Shown: positions 34,907 to 48,570, counted from the stretch's first letter. The stretch: DNA of 64,000 nucleotides from Cephalopachus bancanus (GCA_027257055.1 JAPVLO010000138.1:6634001-6698000); one strand, 5' to 3'. The notes: generated by a model not told the origin, from the letters alone. Program-made: numbers and translations.

Positions 34907-37779
34907 TTTTTAACAACTTAATATTATATGAGCACTATTTTTTAAACCAGATAATAATGAAGACATTATTTTGGAGAGGGACCAGCATGTTATTTCAGAC
35001 CATTTTAAATGGTTCTTATAATCAAGATTTTCAGTTAGAGTAAAATTAGCTTTACTTCTTCCCAGTTAATGGACACAGGCAGCTATGAATTGTTTGCAAT
35101 GTTAACACTCTCTACGCTTTTATTGTCAATGAGAAGACAGCTTACTACATATATGGATATATGTAGGATTCCTTTTTTATTCTTAGACTCTCTGTCTAGG
35201 AACCAAACTGGTCTAATATACTTCAGATGGCAACAACTGTTTACTTCTCTTCTCTCATTTATTATAAAAAATAATTTAGTGTCTTGATGTCAAGAATAAA
35301 CATTTACCATGATGGTTTTTTTTCTAAAACAATTGTGCTATTACTATATCCTCTTTCTGTGATTTCTTATTTTACTCTTCTGCTGCATGCCTCTTAGTTT
35401 GCCATAACTTTTTATGAAATTATGGTTTATGTATATTTGTATTTTGACTGAATGTTTCATTTTGTCCTAGCTAATTTGTTTTGTTTTGTTTTTCATGCTT
35501 GATTTCTAAGAAGAGAAAAAAAAGTTAATTTTAGAACCCCCATATTCAAATCAGAAGTAAAACGCACTTTCCAAGTTTAAAATAGGAAAAGATAAAACAC
35601 ACAATTTAAAAATTTTGATGAGATGATTACATTTTGAAACTAACATTGCAATAGATACTTTTTCCTGTCAAATGCCATCATCTAAACACCTAAATTGTTT
35701 TCATATCTAGATTTTTCATTCTAACGGGAGACTTAAGATATGGATAAGTATTGTGACATCCAGCAATGCCTGTAAGTTAAGATACTCTAAGTATCTAAAC
35801 ACTGTGCATAAACTTAATTTCCCTTATCTTATGTATTTATGACATCAACTGGCAATATAAAAGCAACAAATTAGACTCTATAATGTATTCCTGTTAAATT
35901 ATGTACAAGGTAAGCACATCATATATTTTGAGAGTAGTTTAATCATCTTTTGGAGTAGACCTTGCATAATCTTCCTGAATTTCAAAATTATGTCTCATAT
36001 AGCTTATTAGAAGGAATAATTCTTGTCTAAGATCAACTGAAATACAATACAAATCTAGGACATGTCTCTATTTCAGTAGAATGAAAACTTCTGAAACTCA
36101 TTTTCATTGTGAATGGCATTTTAGTCTGAATTACTCAGTTCTCTGATGGTTCATGGTGTTAAAAATTTACAGGGGTTGGTTGAATTCAGTATGTTTATAA
36201 ATGGCATAAAAGTAACTGCATCCAAAAAGGACTCAAAGTTTGATCCATGGTCTCTGTACCAAAATGACTAAGGTTTTCTAGAGTTGGGGATAGTAATGAA
36301 ATAAAATAAATACAAAAAATATAGTCTATGTCTTATATGTATGGTCAAAGAATATATTAGCAGTCTGGTTGGGATATTTGGTGGTCACTCATTGGACTGA
36401 CAGGACCAAAAGTTTATTGTTTTTTCATCTCTATGTGCCGGATTATTACAGAAAAAAGCAACTCAGATTCAGTTGAATTGTGAATCAAAGAATCAATTTC
36501 CTTCTAAGAAAAAAATTTCACAAAGCATTTGTACTTTATAAATATAGCTGAAAGGAAAACAATATATATACATCACCAAGGCACAGGCAAAATAGCTGAT
36601 CCTTTAATAGCACAATGGAGAAAGACAACATTCCATTCTATTGAATTAATTAGCTCTAAAAAAGAATAAAGTTAATAAAAGAAAAAATACAAAATAAAAT
36701 AAATTTTAATTAATAAATAATCATTACTGATGTAGGTATTTTATTATTAAGTAACCCTGTTTTTATTAGCTATATAATGCTAAGAAGGAAATATAAAGAA
36801 TGCTAGAATTTGGGACAGAAGTAAACCTTTAATACTAAGCTGCACCTTATGTCTACATATCATGACAAATAAATCCAAATTAATTCTCAAAATTGTTTCC
36901 AGATCAATGTATAATTATTTGTTTTATATACTATATTCAGTTTTTAAAAAACAAATTTATATTGGGTTTAATTCTAGTCAATTAAATTACATTCATGAAG
37001 TTTGTTTTGCATTTTTACTAGACCCCATTCCTGAAAAGGAATTTGTTATATGTTTATTTCATAAAAGGAAAATAAAGAGCTAAATGATTAATATTTAGAT
37101 ATTTAAGAAAATAAAAGACAAGCAATTACTTTTAATCTTTGAAATAGTTGTGATTGGAACCATATATGTATAGAATTCTCAAAAACATTATTATTTTCTT
37201 AGATTGAGTTTATTTAATATTGAGATTTTTAAAGTAAAAATTTATTTTAAAGTACTCACACAAAGATAAATGTCAAAGTGAAGAAATGAACTTATGAACT
37301 GGCAATATAGTATGGTAAACATACTTGTGAATGATTTAATTACATTTCCTGACTCAAAATATCAAGTGGAAAATAAAAATTTTAAATCAAGATTTATAGT
37401 AAAATCCTCTGATAGTGAATGCTAAGTATAATTTAGACAATATGTCTATTTATATATGACTTTTTTGTAATAGTCTCCTTTTAATCTTCTTCAGATATAT
37501 TTTAATTTCCTAAGGACATAAAAATAATTATTTAATAAATACTAGACATGGGTATAACCTACTTTACCTTTAATTTTGCCAGTGAACAGAACGAAACATA
37601 AAGTAGATAAATAATTGATGTAATCTGCCCACATAAGTGACCAATTAAAGAAAATGTCTTCTTGTTTCTATGGCTCATTGCCTTATTACAGTTGCCTTTC
37701 TGACACTGAATACTATTATTTTCACCTTATAAATGAGTATACTCATTTCTTTTTTCTGGTTGAACATGTAAAGAGCTTA
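34907..37779. other. Unassigned AT-rich DNA
   Basis: Nothing recognised in about 2.9 kb. A short (GTTTT)n lies near 35475-35493. Confidence 0.5.
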
Positions 37780-38520
37780 CAAGTTGGTTCTCCTTTTCCT
37801 ACACGGAGACAAAGCTGACTGCTTTGAGCCCATTAAAGAGGCAAGGTCACAAGCCCAAATACCAATTTCAAAATCAGGAGAGACAGGAGCATCCAGGTAT
37901 ACGATCACGTACAGAGACTTACTTACCTGGAGCAGAAGCCACTGAAGTTAAAAACAAGAATGCTTAAGGGGTAACTTTGATGAATTGTTGGAGACTGAAT
38001 GAGGACCAGCTTTAGAGTGAGAAATTCCTGGGGTCCCCAGGCGTATGAGAGCCCTTTACTTTCACGGGCTTTCCTTCCTCCAATCCTATCAGGATATAAA
38101 GATAAAGATGGAAGAAAAATCCCCTCCAGGCTATGGTAGGCAGAGGGGGAAACTAACCAATGGAAAATGCACCTAGAATGTTCTATCTAAAAAAAGCCTA
38201 CTTCTCCAGGGGAAGGACACTGCCAGAGGACAGTTTTGAAACTTAGTCATAACTGAGGAAGAAAATTCTTCCACACACCAGCCACCTTGAAACTTTCGGT
38301 CTCACCTAAGGGAGGAGTAGAGTGACAATAGTCCACAAGTATTTAGGTTGCAAAAGTCTAGATTGGGAATGCTTCAGTCAGAAAAGTGGGCCGGCAGGGA
38401 CTAAGAGAGAACCAGCTACACCAACAGAGATAAATGTGTAACTGTCACAGCCTAGAATACTTACCTGCTACTAGACTGAGAGCTCACAGACTTAGAAGAT
38501 TATAGAATGTTCCTCTCTCA
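37780..38520 (+). mobile_element. Probable old L1 5' UTR-type sequence
   Basis: Purine-rich, GC-richer sequence with phrases that recall old L1M/HAL1 5' regions ('cagaagccactgaagtta', 'ggagactgaatgaggaccag', 'ccaggggaaggacactgcca', 'cagaaaagtgggccggcagg'). No ORF1 follows. I cannot verify the family and rely on textual resemblance. Confidence 0.4.
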
Positions 38521-39052
38521 TAACTTATCACTATTCAATATAAGTAATAATATTATATATAATAACACAGAGATCCATTACAGCTGAAAGAACTGCAAGA
38601 TACAAATTCTCTCTGAGTTTAGTATGTTTTTTAATATATGTTTTATATATTCTTTAGATACTTTTACCTGGTTTTCCTCTCAAACCTTCAGATACGCTGA
38701 GACTCAGGTGGTTAACTCACAAGGGAAGTATAAAAAGTTCAAGGAAATGAATGCAAATGTTGAAGAAGGAATCAAGATAAGTCATAACTAAATATTTTCA
38801 AAGGCTATAATATTTTCCAGGTGGAGTTAGGATGTTCAGTTTATTAGCATCACCAAGAATAGTATGGTTTTCACACACTGAGTGTCTACAATTATATGTC
38901 GTATGCTACAAGAAACAAGTTGTTTATCACTATTCTCAATTACCAAGCACAGGCTATTATTCACATTGTTACAATTTTTAAGTTATTAATCTCTCAGTTC
39001 CAAACATTCACCTTTCTATACTCTGCTCTATAATGCTGCATTGAGTTTGCAG

Positions 39053-40066
39053 GTTAAGATCCAGGTGTCCATCTATGGATAAACTGCTACAGTATAAAAT
39101 AGCTGGCTGCCCTTTCCCCCCAGTATCACTAAACTGGGTGTCTGTCTTTGCAATAATTAGTGTAGTAGTGTATGGTCGAAAGAATATCCATTTTGGAGTG
39201 AGTCGGATCTAACTTCGCTGCAAGTCATATTTTTATTTTGCCAACTGGCTCTCTGGTCGTATCTGAAGATAGGTGGTTATGAAGGGAGGCTGAAAAGATA
39301 CAGAAGGAAAATGTTTCTTTCTCTTTTCTCTCTGCTTCCTATGGATTTCCCGTGGGCTTCCTGACTTTCCACAGTTCTTTGGAGACTGCAATGTGCCCTC
39401 ATCCTGCATAGCAATTCCTCTGTGGCAGAAGATGAATTGAGATTGCAGGTTTTCCAACAATCGTAGACACCTATATCAGACACTAGCACTAGCCAGCTGG
39501 TGCCTCTTCTTCCAAGGTTTATGTTCCAGGCCAACGGGGATACCCCAAGCTCAGAGATAACTCACCAAAGGGAGCCAGACTTCTTTCAAGAAAAAAGTTT
39601 GAGCACCATAACATGCCTCTCTCAGGTTTCATTATTTCCTCCTCTTAACATTTTCCGGCAGATCTTAGCTGACGTATACTCCCTAGGGGCACATATCACC
39701 TCCATGAGATCTCAAAGTTCAATTCTTACTTCTGAAGTTACCCAGTTCATAAAATGACCTAATTAACACATTTTAATACAAGTTATGCCCGTCAGAGTAA
39801 TTGGTGTGGCTTCTCTTTTTTCTTTTTACAGGATTCTGACGGATATAGCTATCATCCCACAAAGCTTGTTCGCACAGCTAGAGACAAGAGAGATAAGAAT
39901 TAAACTTAGATCTGACTCACTCTACAACTGATGTTCTTTCAGCCATACACGGCTACACCAATGACTGCAAAGACAGGAAACTCAGACGAATGATATTTGG
40001 AAGAAAAGGCAACCAGCCATTTGACATTTTAGTAGTTTATCTATAGATAGACACCTGGATCTTAAC
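39053..40066. mobile_element. 1,014-bp element with long terminal inverted repeats
   Basis: The left arm 39053-39213 and the right arm 39905-40066 are inverted copies of each other. The outer 59 bp match at 50 positions (85%), with the first 17 bases identical ('gttaagatccaggtgtc'). The next ~100 bp match at roughly 75-80%, including 'ctgtctttgca' and 'gagtgagtc'. The centre (39214-39904) is not repeated, and opposed frames of 75-85 codons there have no domain. TTAA occurs one base inside each end, which could be a piggyBac-like TTAA target, or coincidence. No other target duplication is evident. Most simply an old non-autonomous DNA transposon. The alternative is an inverted local duplication. 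Confidence 0.7.
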
Positions 40067-41414
40067 AGCCAAACTGGTTCAAATGGGAAATAAGAAAAGT
40101 GAAGAAAAAGAAAACGAGAAGCAGATGAACAAAATAGGCTCATGTTAGAATTCCAGTTATATGAATTTTGGTGTTTATGAATGAGTTAATATCCAGGGTT
40201 CAGTTTTGAGGCTTTTGTGCATGTCTGAAAAGAGAGAGCTCTTTTGAAACACACACAAATGAAAATGAAAGCCCGTGCCCTAAAATGTGGGATTGGAGTG
40301 GATTAAATAACTGCCATTTAAATCAATATCGTTTTGAAAACCTAGAAACGGAACTGTGAATGCAAGCTGGGAAGGACTCAGAATGTCAGAGCTAGACAGA
40401 TTTTGAGATATATTTTTCAGGGAAATGGTAGCCCATTTGAAAATACAAAAGTTAGTTAAATATAGCTCAGATAAACTAAATTTGTTATTTTTTAGTTTAT
40501 TTCATCTTTGGGTTGCTTATTATGCGTAGAAGAAAATAGCCCCATCCTAGGAAAAAAAGTTAACGAAATACCACCTTTTCTTACAATGCATGTAGGCTGT
40601 GCATTTGGTTAGTATAATTTAGATTAATCAATATTTGTTAGTATTCAATATATGTAAGAGACTAAACAAGAAGCCAACATGAGAGTGTAGAGTCCTTTCA
40701 CACTGAAGATTGTTGAACAGTTAATTAAAAGAGCTGTGAGATTCTTGGAGGGTTTGTAACCAGAGATGTAGCTTTATCACTTTATTGTAGAGGCCAACCT
40801 CTTCATTGGTAGTAGCTGAATAAAATTGTTTCTTCCTAATTTCTATCCCGACTGCTTTATTGACGGCAATTTTTATTCATAACATACATTGGAAAGTACT
40901 TATTTTATTCCTTGTAGTGGTCTAATAAATTCTCCAACATTAGAAGTTGAGACTTTCTTATTTTAGAATCAACTACTGCTTAGCCTAAAATTTTACTCAG
41001 AGATGCCATTCATATTAGTTGAAATGTCGCTTTCCTTTCCTTTTTTGCACTATCACTGAGCAGAAAGAATCTGTAAGGTGATATAATTTACTAAACTACA
41101 TGACTAAAGAATAAAAAGCATTTTTAAAGGAAAATATTATATAGTATCTATCCTATAATGTACCCTCAGATCATGTTGGATGAGTGACAATACTAATCCT
41201 TGTTCAAAGATACAGTTACTCAACCAGTTAATCAGTGGTATATATACCAAAATAAAGTTAATATTTAGATGTGTCTATCCATGTATAAATCTTTATATTT
41301 GCAGATCCTTCTGTCTCAATTTAATTATGCAAATTTGCAATAATCACAATTTAAAATTTGTGTTAAAATTTTAGATTATTTTGTTTTTAGTAATATTTTT
41401 ATGGCTGTTATCAA
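40067..41414. other. Unassigned DNA
   Basis: Nothing recognised. Confidence 0.5.
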
Positions 41415-42185
41415 AAAGAGACAGCATAACAAGCATGATGAAGATACAAAGAAAAGGGAACCCTGGTATACTGTGGGTAAAAATGTGAATTAGTACAGCC
41501 ACTATACAAAAATAATATAAAGTTATTCAAATAACTAAAACAGAACTACCATATGACCTAGAAATCTCACTGCTGGATATATAGCCAAAGGAAAACAAAT
41601 CAGTATGTTGAAGAGATATCTGCACTCACATGTTTATTGCAGCACTAATCACAATAGCCAGGATAAGGAAACAACCCAAGTGTCCATCATCGAATAAATG
41701 GATCAAAAAATGGGGTATATAAACACAATACAATGTTATTCTGGCATAAAAGAGAATGAAATCTTGTCATCTGCAACAACGTGGATGAAACTGGAGGGCA
41801 TATAGTGAAGTGAAATAAGCCAGCAACAGAATGACAAATATGGCGTGTTTATCTCATAGTGAATTCTAAAAAAGGCAATCTCATGGAAGCAATCAAAGAA
41901 ACAGTAATTACCAGAGAATGTGGAGGGGAAGCAAACGGGAAATGGGAGAGGATTGCCAATGGTCACAAAAAGGAAAAATAAGTGCTGATGCCCCAGTGCA
42001 TAGCAAAGTAACGAAAGTAAAAAATATTGAAGATCTGATAGAAGAGAAGATTTTGTATACTTCCGCCACGAAGAAATGATAAATGTTTGATCATTACACA
42101 AGGTATATAAATTAAAACCTCACATATTACTCCTTAAGTATATACAATTATTGTGTGAATTACAAATAAAATAAATTTTTGTAAT
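41415..42185 (+). mobile_element. L1 ORF2 3' end and 3' UTR (sense)
   Basis: Collinear with L1MA/L1PB 3' sequence: 'gggaaccctggtatactgtg', 'agaactaccatatgacctag', 'cactgctggatatatagcca', 'tgtttattgcagcactaatc', 'gaagtgaaataagccagcaa', 'cgaagaaatgataaatgttt', ending in A/T-rich sequence. A 121-codon minus frame across it (41736-42101) is non-coding. Confidence 0.88.
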
Positions 42186-42349
42186 TTGTTAATATTTTCC
42201 ACATGGCATTTCTATAAAAAGGGAGCAGCAATGCATGTTATTTTCACAATTGGATTCTTTAAACTAAAATATAAAGGACTTTTTAGAATGATAACCATAG
42301 AACTATGTCATTTTCTCAATATTATCTTTTAATTTTATTTTTCTCTTTG

Positions 42350-42715
42350 ATATAAACCTATTTCAATAAATATCTTAGAAAGTGCAAGTTATTGAGGGTG
42401 TTCTCTTTCTTTGATAATTTCTAGAAGAAAAATTTCTAGGTCAAAGTGTTTGTTTTAAAATGTGATAGATACCACCTGACTTCATAAAGATAATCAATTT
42501 ACATTTCTACCAGCATTTTGTAGCATGTACTCATTAGAGCTATGTCAATCTTCTCAGCTTTATGAAAATATGTATTTTCTACATCTTTTACTACCAATAT
42601 GTTTGAAAATATTTTTAATGTTTTTTTACAAATTTGTCTTCCTTCTGTGAATATTTTGTTCATATAACTTCAACTCTTAATTGGTTTTATTTTAATGGTT
42701 TTATCAATTTAAAAA
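42350..42715 (-). mobile_element. L1 fragment (antisense)
   Basis: The complement of an old L1M ORF2 3' portion: 'aatttctaggtcaaagtgtt', 'acatttctaccagcattttg', then 'gtcttccttctgtgaatatt' and 'gttcatataact'. Strongly diverged. Confidence 0.6.
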
Positions 42716-42718
42716 CTT

Positions 42719-42989
42719 CAGCATTTTGGGAGGCCGAGGTGAGAGGATTGCCTGAGCCCACGGCTTCCAGACCAGCCTGGGCAACTTGACGAGACCTGTC
42801 TCTACAATAAATCAAAAATTAGCCAGGCGTGGTGGTGCGTGCCTGTAGTACCAGGCACTTGGTAGGCTGAGGCAAAAGAATCTCCTGAGCCCAGCAGGCT
42901 GAGGCTGCGTGGCTGTGAATGTGCCGCTGCACTTCACCCTGGGCGACAGAGTGAGACTCTGACTCAAAAAAAAAAAAAAAAAAAAACCA
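42719..42989 (+). mobile_element. Alu SINE, older type, 5' truncated
   Basis: Begins in the left monomer at 'cagcattttgggagg' and runs to a 20-A tail. It is flanked by 'aaaaactt' (42711-42718 and 42990-42997). It has the 'gggcaacttgacgagacc' text of the older group. Confidence 0.94.
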
Positions 42990-42999
42990 AAAAACTTTA

Positions 43000-43562
43000 T
43001 CTAGATACAGACCTCTCATGCAGTCGTTTATTTATACACTCACCCTATGCTGACTTGATTCAGGTGCGTTTGATGACTTTAAAAAACAAAAGATAAAAGA
43101 AACCCGATAGTTTAATCACTGGGGAAAGCCATTTACTAGTCAGGAAAATGTTTTGGAATCAACGTGTAGCAGGATAAAATTCTTTTGCTTTAAGACACTA
43201 AATATTGAATTTTCCTGTTGTTGGAACTCAATTGCCCTGCCTGACTCTTTCAAAATAAAAGTTTTAAATGCAAATAGTTTTCTTTAAAGCATCTGTGCTT
43301 CTGATTGTTTGAGAAATTTTTCACTTTCATGACATGCTAAGAAATGTTCTTCAATAAATTCTATTTGCATTATTTTAACTTCTTATATCAATGTTTAATA
43401 TGACTAGATTTAGGATCCATTTTAATATGATGCGAAACATTGGTCTATTTCAGGATAAGAGTCAGATGTCAGCTTCAAGAAAACCAGAAAAAGAATTCAC
43501 TTAATTTCAATTCCTTCTTTATCAATTACTCTATAAAAAATTGTATCAGTTTCTGTACCTTT
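43000..43562. other. Unassigned DNA
   Basis: Nothing recognised. Confidence 0.5.
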
Positions 43563-43576
43563 AAAACTTTATGCCA

Positions 43577-43871
43577 GCCGGGCTAGGTGGCTCAGCCTGT
43601 AATCCCGTGCCTTTGGGAGGCTGAGGTGAGTGGATTGCCTGAACCCGCGGGTTCGAGACCCGCCTGGGCAGCGAGACCTCATCTCTACAATAAATCAAAA
43701 GATCAGCCGGGCGTGGTGGCGCATGCCTGTAATTCCGGCTACTGGGAAGGCTGAGGCGGAAGGATCGCCGGAGCCCAGCAGGCGAGGCTGCGGTGGCCGG
43801 GAGCGGCCACTGCACTCCAGTCTGGGCGACAGAGTGAGACTCCAACTCAAAAAAAACAAAAAAACAAAAAA
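43577..43871 (+). mobile_element. Alu SINE, full length, young type
   Basis: Complete dimer from 'gccgggctaggtggctcag' to an A-rich tail, with a perfect 14-bp target duplication 'aaaactttatgcca' (43563-43576 and 43872-43885). It carries the young-group features: 'gcctttgggagg' without the usual 'agcac', a 'gttcgagacccgcctgggca' left arm, and 'gcgagacctcatct' with the 'acttg' segment missing. Long frames on both strands here are Alu artefacts. Confidence 0.97.
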
Positions 43872-43885
43872 AAAACTTTATGCCA

Positions 43886-45129
43886 GTAAAATATTTTACA
43901 AAATATCAGACTTTTGGCTTTTAACAAACTTATTGCAATTTGAGGGATTTCCATCCGCATATTTTCATTCACATAAATTATATACATGGCAATACTAACA
44001 TTATGTTTGAAAACATTACACAGAAATAAAAACAGAAAATAAAATAAAGATTAAAAATAAAAGTTTATAAACTTTAAAGACAATTTCATAATTCATAAAG
44101 TAATATATGTACATGTATAAAAAGTAACACATATATAATTTTATATGACCAATCATACTTCACAATTAAGTTTGCAACGAGACATAAATATGTATTGCCT
44201 TTGACTTCAGAATACAGATATTTTAAAAAGTGTAAAAAGAACACTAATTCTGTTCAATAGGAATTTATTCTTATTGCTAAATTTTTAAAAAGCAGCAATT
44301 GAAAATAGAAAAAAACATGAGATACCATTCAAATGCTTTTTAGTCTTTTCTCTTAAAAAATTATGTAAAGATTATGAATTCTTTAAGTTGTAGAATAGTT
44401 TAGACACCAGAGAGCCCAATATCTCATTGAAATCCAAAAATGTTATTTGACTTCTACAAGTCAAATATTAATTGATGTAGTTATTCTATGAATATAGTGA
44501 TTCACAAGAGATAACTAAGAAACTTGATTTTTTTTCTGATCATTTGAAAGCTCTATCACTATGCACATGTATATATATTTTAAGTAGGTTGTCTTCATGG
44601 AACTTGCACATGTAAGTCATACCTTCCCTAAGTAATGATTAATATAAAAGCTATTTATGATGTGCAAGTAAATGTAGTTTAATGAAATAAAGCCATGGTA
44701 AATATTTCCAAATATTTGTCATATGGAAATTAAGTTTTATGTATAAGTGACTAGAGATATATTGCAAATATATAATATTTGAAGGGATTTTATGTTTTGC
44801 TTGCCATAATTTTATGAAAGGATTACTGAGGACAATTAATTTGTTAATTACATAAAACAAAAATTTGAGTAAACTTTGAAATATTTGCTAAACAAATAAA
44901 ATATTTAATGAACAACATAAATTATATAAATTCCGACATTTGATAAATATTGATTACCTAGTATATATAAAAACATTGGGTTTGGAAGAATAGACTTATT
45001 TGCCAATAAACAGGCATAGTTCTTACACTTATGAATTCACATCTATTCTTCAAATAGCAACAAAAATAATTCAAAATTCCAATTAGAATGTGAAATATAC
45101 TCTTTTTTTTGTTTGTAAATACCTACTGT
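43886..45129. other. Unassigned AT-rich DNA
   Basis: Nothing recognised. Confidence 0.5.
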
Positions 45130-45990
45130 GTGCATCATTGTATATTCACTGTCTATTTGGAAACCATCTTGTGAGAAGTGCCTATTTATATTTGTGGTAC
45201 CAGGAATCTTCTGTGTTCCTAGTGTATTTTATTGATTAATAAGATTTTCATACACATATACTAGATAGAAGTTTTTGCAGATTTTATATGCTTCCTTTAC
45301 TATTCTAAACTTTATTTTTATAAAACATATTTTATCTTTTCTAGAAAATAAATATTTCATACATAACAATAAAAAGTAACAAATACTTAATTTTCCCAGC
45401 ATCATTAATTTGATAGTCTATTATTTCCTTGATATACGGTAATACCATGTCTGAAATAACAAACATGACTCATTTAAACTTTCAATTTGTCTTAATTAGT
45501 CTACTAATGTACCGATACCAAACTTTTAAATTATTATATCTTTATAAGTCTTGATTTCTAGATTTCTGGTACTCGTGTTCTTTCCTGTATCTCCTACCTG
45601 TTAAATTGAGTTTGTCTTCTTTTTCCTGTTTTCCTTCTACTTATTCTCAGCATGTACTTTCTCATTTTATTTCTTCTCTTCTAGTTCCTAAATTTATCAG
45701 ACTATCTTTATTCCATTACACTTCTATATGAATTTTAAAACCAGCACAGATTTTATGAAAAATCTGTGGGAATTGTATAAATTTTTTTTTTTTGGTAATT
45801 GCCTTTAGTTTGTAGACTAATTAAGGGACAATTGCCATCTACATTAAATTCAGTCATCTACCCATGTCCATAATATATTTCCATTTATTTAGGTTATTGT
45901 ACTTTCTGCAATAGATTTTTCTGATTTATTTATGCAATATTTTGACAAATGTGCCCTAGATTATTTATTTTCTAATTTTTAATTCTGGAA
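45130..45990 (-). mobile_element. Old L1 ORF2 fragment (antisense)
   Basis: The plus strand resembles complemented L1M ORF2: 'cttctatatgaattttaaaa', 'tctgtgggaattgtataaat', 'ccatttatttaggttattgt', then a TTTTCTAATTTTT end. Badly decayed, and only the part after about 45490 is reasonably clear. It meets the sense L1 at about 46010 head to head. Confidence 0.5.
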
Positions 45991-46009
45991 GGTAGACACA
46001 AAAAATTTT

Positions 46010-48075
46010 CACTAAAAACAATTTTGAAAGTTTTAGTCTGGATAAGAAGGCGTACATAGACTTGCTTCTTGTTATTTCTCCATAAGTATAAACTCCAGAA
46101 GAAATACAAGAGACAACCAAAGGAAAACCCTAAAAGGTAGAAAGAGGGAAGCTGGAGTGAGACCTCAGAACTGAAGGAGCAACATAATAGCAAGGGGATT
46201 TTTTGGTTTGTTTTCCCACTCCCAGTGGAAAAAGGCAGTCAGGACTAACATTTTCTGATTCAAAATTTAACATTAGAAGGCATTCTAGGGAGATTTATTT
46301 TTTTCCAAGGTGAAGCTGTAGTCCCTTAGACAACACCAGATAAGCCTCACCTCTCCATCAATCATTCAAAATTTTAGCAGTAAAAAACAGTTATTAAAAA
46401 GAATCAAAAGTAAATTATAGAACTGAAAAATATAATAATAGAAAAAAACAAGTTGAGTAAGCTCAATAATAGAGTGAAGATGACAGAAAATGTAACTAAT
46501 CAAGTTGAGGAGAGATCAGAATTTACTCTATCTTAATAATTGACAGAAAATAGACTGAAACGAAAAAGTGAACAGAGACTCAGACCTTTGAGGAGATTAC
46601 AAAAGACCACAAATAGCTGAAATACAAATAAATAATCTAGATGGTCCTACGACAGTTTAAATAAATTAAATTTATATTGAAAAGCTTCCATGAAAGAAAT
46701 CATCAGGTCCAGATGGTGTCACTGGAGAATTCTATCGACCATATAAAGGAGAATTACACAAATATTCCACAATTATTTCCAGAAAATAGAAGAGGAGGAA
46801 GCATTTATCTCATTTTTATGGGAACAGTATTATCTAAATGTCAAAATCACACAAAAATAGTACAAAACGAATGATACAGACCAATATTTATCATAAACAG
46901 ATGCAAAATTTGAAATAAAATATAAATAATTTCTAATAAAAATAAAATATGAAATCATTACATGGCATGACCAAGTATTATTTATTCCAAATGTGCAAGG
47001 CTAATTGAACATTAAAAATACAGTCGAAATAATTTACCATATAAAGAGGCTTTAAAAATCATTATATATAGATCTAAACAAGCATTACATTTGACAAAAT
47101 TTAACAGTTATTCGGGATTAAAACAGGTAATTGAGAATTAAAGGAAACCTTCTCAACTTGATAAAGGACAGCTACAGAAAACATACAACTGACACTGTAC
47201 TTAATAGTGAAAGACAGAAAGTTTTCTCCTTAAGATTGAGAACAAGACATACACATCAATTTCACCACTTTTATTCTACATTGTGCTGAAAATTCTGGGA
47301 AGTGCAATAAGACTAGTGAAGGAAATAAAAGGCATATAGATCAGAAAATAAGAAAATAAAGTGATAATATCATAAGGTGACATAATTGTCTATGTAGAAA
47401 ATTTCAGAAATTGAAAAAAAAAAGTTTTCCTAAAACTAGTGAGTGATAGAATACAGAATCAACACAAAAATATAAATTTCTTTTCCACATGCAATGATAA
47501 TGCAGATACTAAAAAATACTATTTACAAACAAATAAAAATAACATAATGGGATATAAATTTAACAAAATAAAATATGTCCATGGTCTGCATGCTGAAAAT
47601 TTAAAAAGTGATAAAAGAAATTAAAGATCTAAATAAATGATAAGACATACAATGTTCATAAATTGGAGAACTGAACTTAATAAGAATGTTCATTCTCTCA
47701 AATTGACTCATAAGTTTAGTGCAAGCCCTACCAAAATACTAGCAAGATGATTTTAGATCTGGACAAGTATATTATAAAATACATATGGAAGACACAAGCC
47801 CTAGATTACCTAAAATAGGTTTTTTTTATTGAAGAAAATTAAGTTAGAGGAATAACTTTACCTGATATTAAGAATTATAATTTAGCTATAATAATCAAGG
47901 TCATGTGGTATTGGTGGGATAATAAGCACATACATAAATCAAACAAAATAGGAAACCCAGAAATAGAATAATTGCACAAATATTCTACTATTGCTTCCAG
48001 AACATAGAAGAGAGGAAAGTACTTATTTCATTTTATGAGGCCAATATTATCTAAATTTCTTAATGTCAAAAAAAT
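46010..48075 (+). mobile_element. Old L1 with 5' region joined to ORF2 RT
   Basis: 46015-46620 resembles an L1M 5' UTR/ORF1 region ('gagacctcagaactgaagga', 'acaacaccagataagcctca', 'aaatagactgaaacgaaaaa'). It then jumps to ORF2 RT: 'aatcatcaggtccagatggt' at 46699, 'ggagaattctatcg', 'acagaccaatatttatcata', the 'gctacagaaaacatacaact' and 'gtgctgaaaattctgggaag' blocks, and finger/connection text to about 47960. The last ~105 bp (47968-48071) is a second, diverged copy of the early RT segment at 46750-46850, so the end is rearranged. Many stops. Confidence 0.75.
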
Positions 48076-48179
48076 TGGGTTATTATAAGTAATCATAAAA
48101 TAGGAAAACAATACACTCTTTTTGCACTCAGTATATAATTTCATTTTAGTTCAGAATCTTATACATGTTCAACATTTGC

Positions 48180-48570
48180 TTAATATATAAGCCAGATAGA
48201 TAGAATGCATAGAAAAGAGAAAGAGAAAGAGAATAAGAGAGTGAGATTGAATTTAAGGAACTGGTTTAATTGGCTGGCAAGTCTAAAATTTGCAAAGTAT
48301 GTGGCAGGCTAAAGACCCAGGTGAGTATTGATTTTGCAGTTTGAGTCAAAAAATGATCAGAAGGCAGAATTCCCTCTTCCTTGGGAGGGTTCTACTTTTT
48401 TTTTTCTCTTAAGGTCTTCAATTGATTAGACAAGATTTCACATATTATGAAAGGTAATATGCTTTACTAAAAGTCTATTAATTTAAATGTTACTTTCCTC
48501 TAAAACATGCTATAGTAACATCTAGACTGGTGTTTGATAAAATATTTGAATATGTAACCTAGCTAACAAA
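48180..48570 (-). mobile_element. MLT1-type (ERVL-MaLR) LTR
   Basis: The complement follows the MLT1 LTR as I remember it: 'gaatttaaggaactggttta', 'ggctggcaagtctaaaattt', 'gcaggctaaagacccaggtg', 'aaggcagaattccctcttcc', 'cttaaggtcttcaattgatt', 'aacatctagactggtgtttg'. A GAAA-rich stretch lies at the start. The ends are worn. Confidence 0.7.

Noticed and set aside
41736..42101. 121-codon open frame on the minus strand
   Set aside because: Antisense across an L1 3' end that is clearly recognisable on the plus strand.
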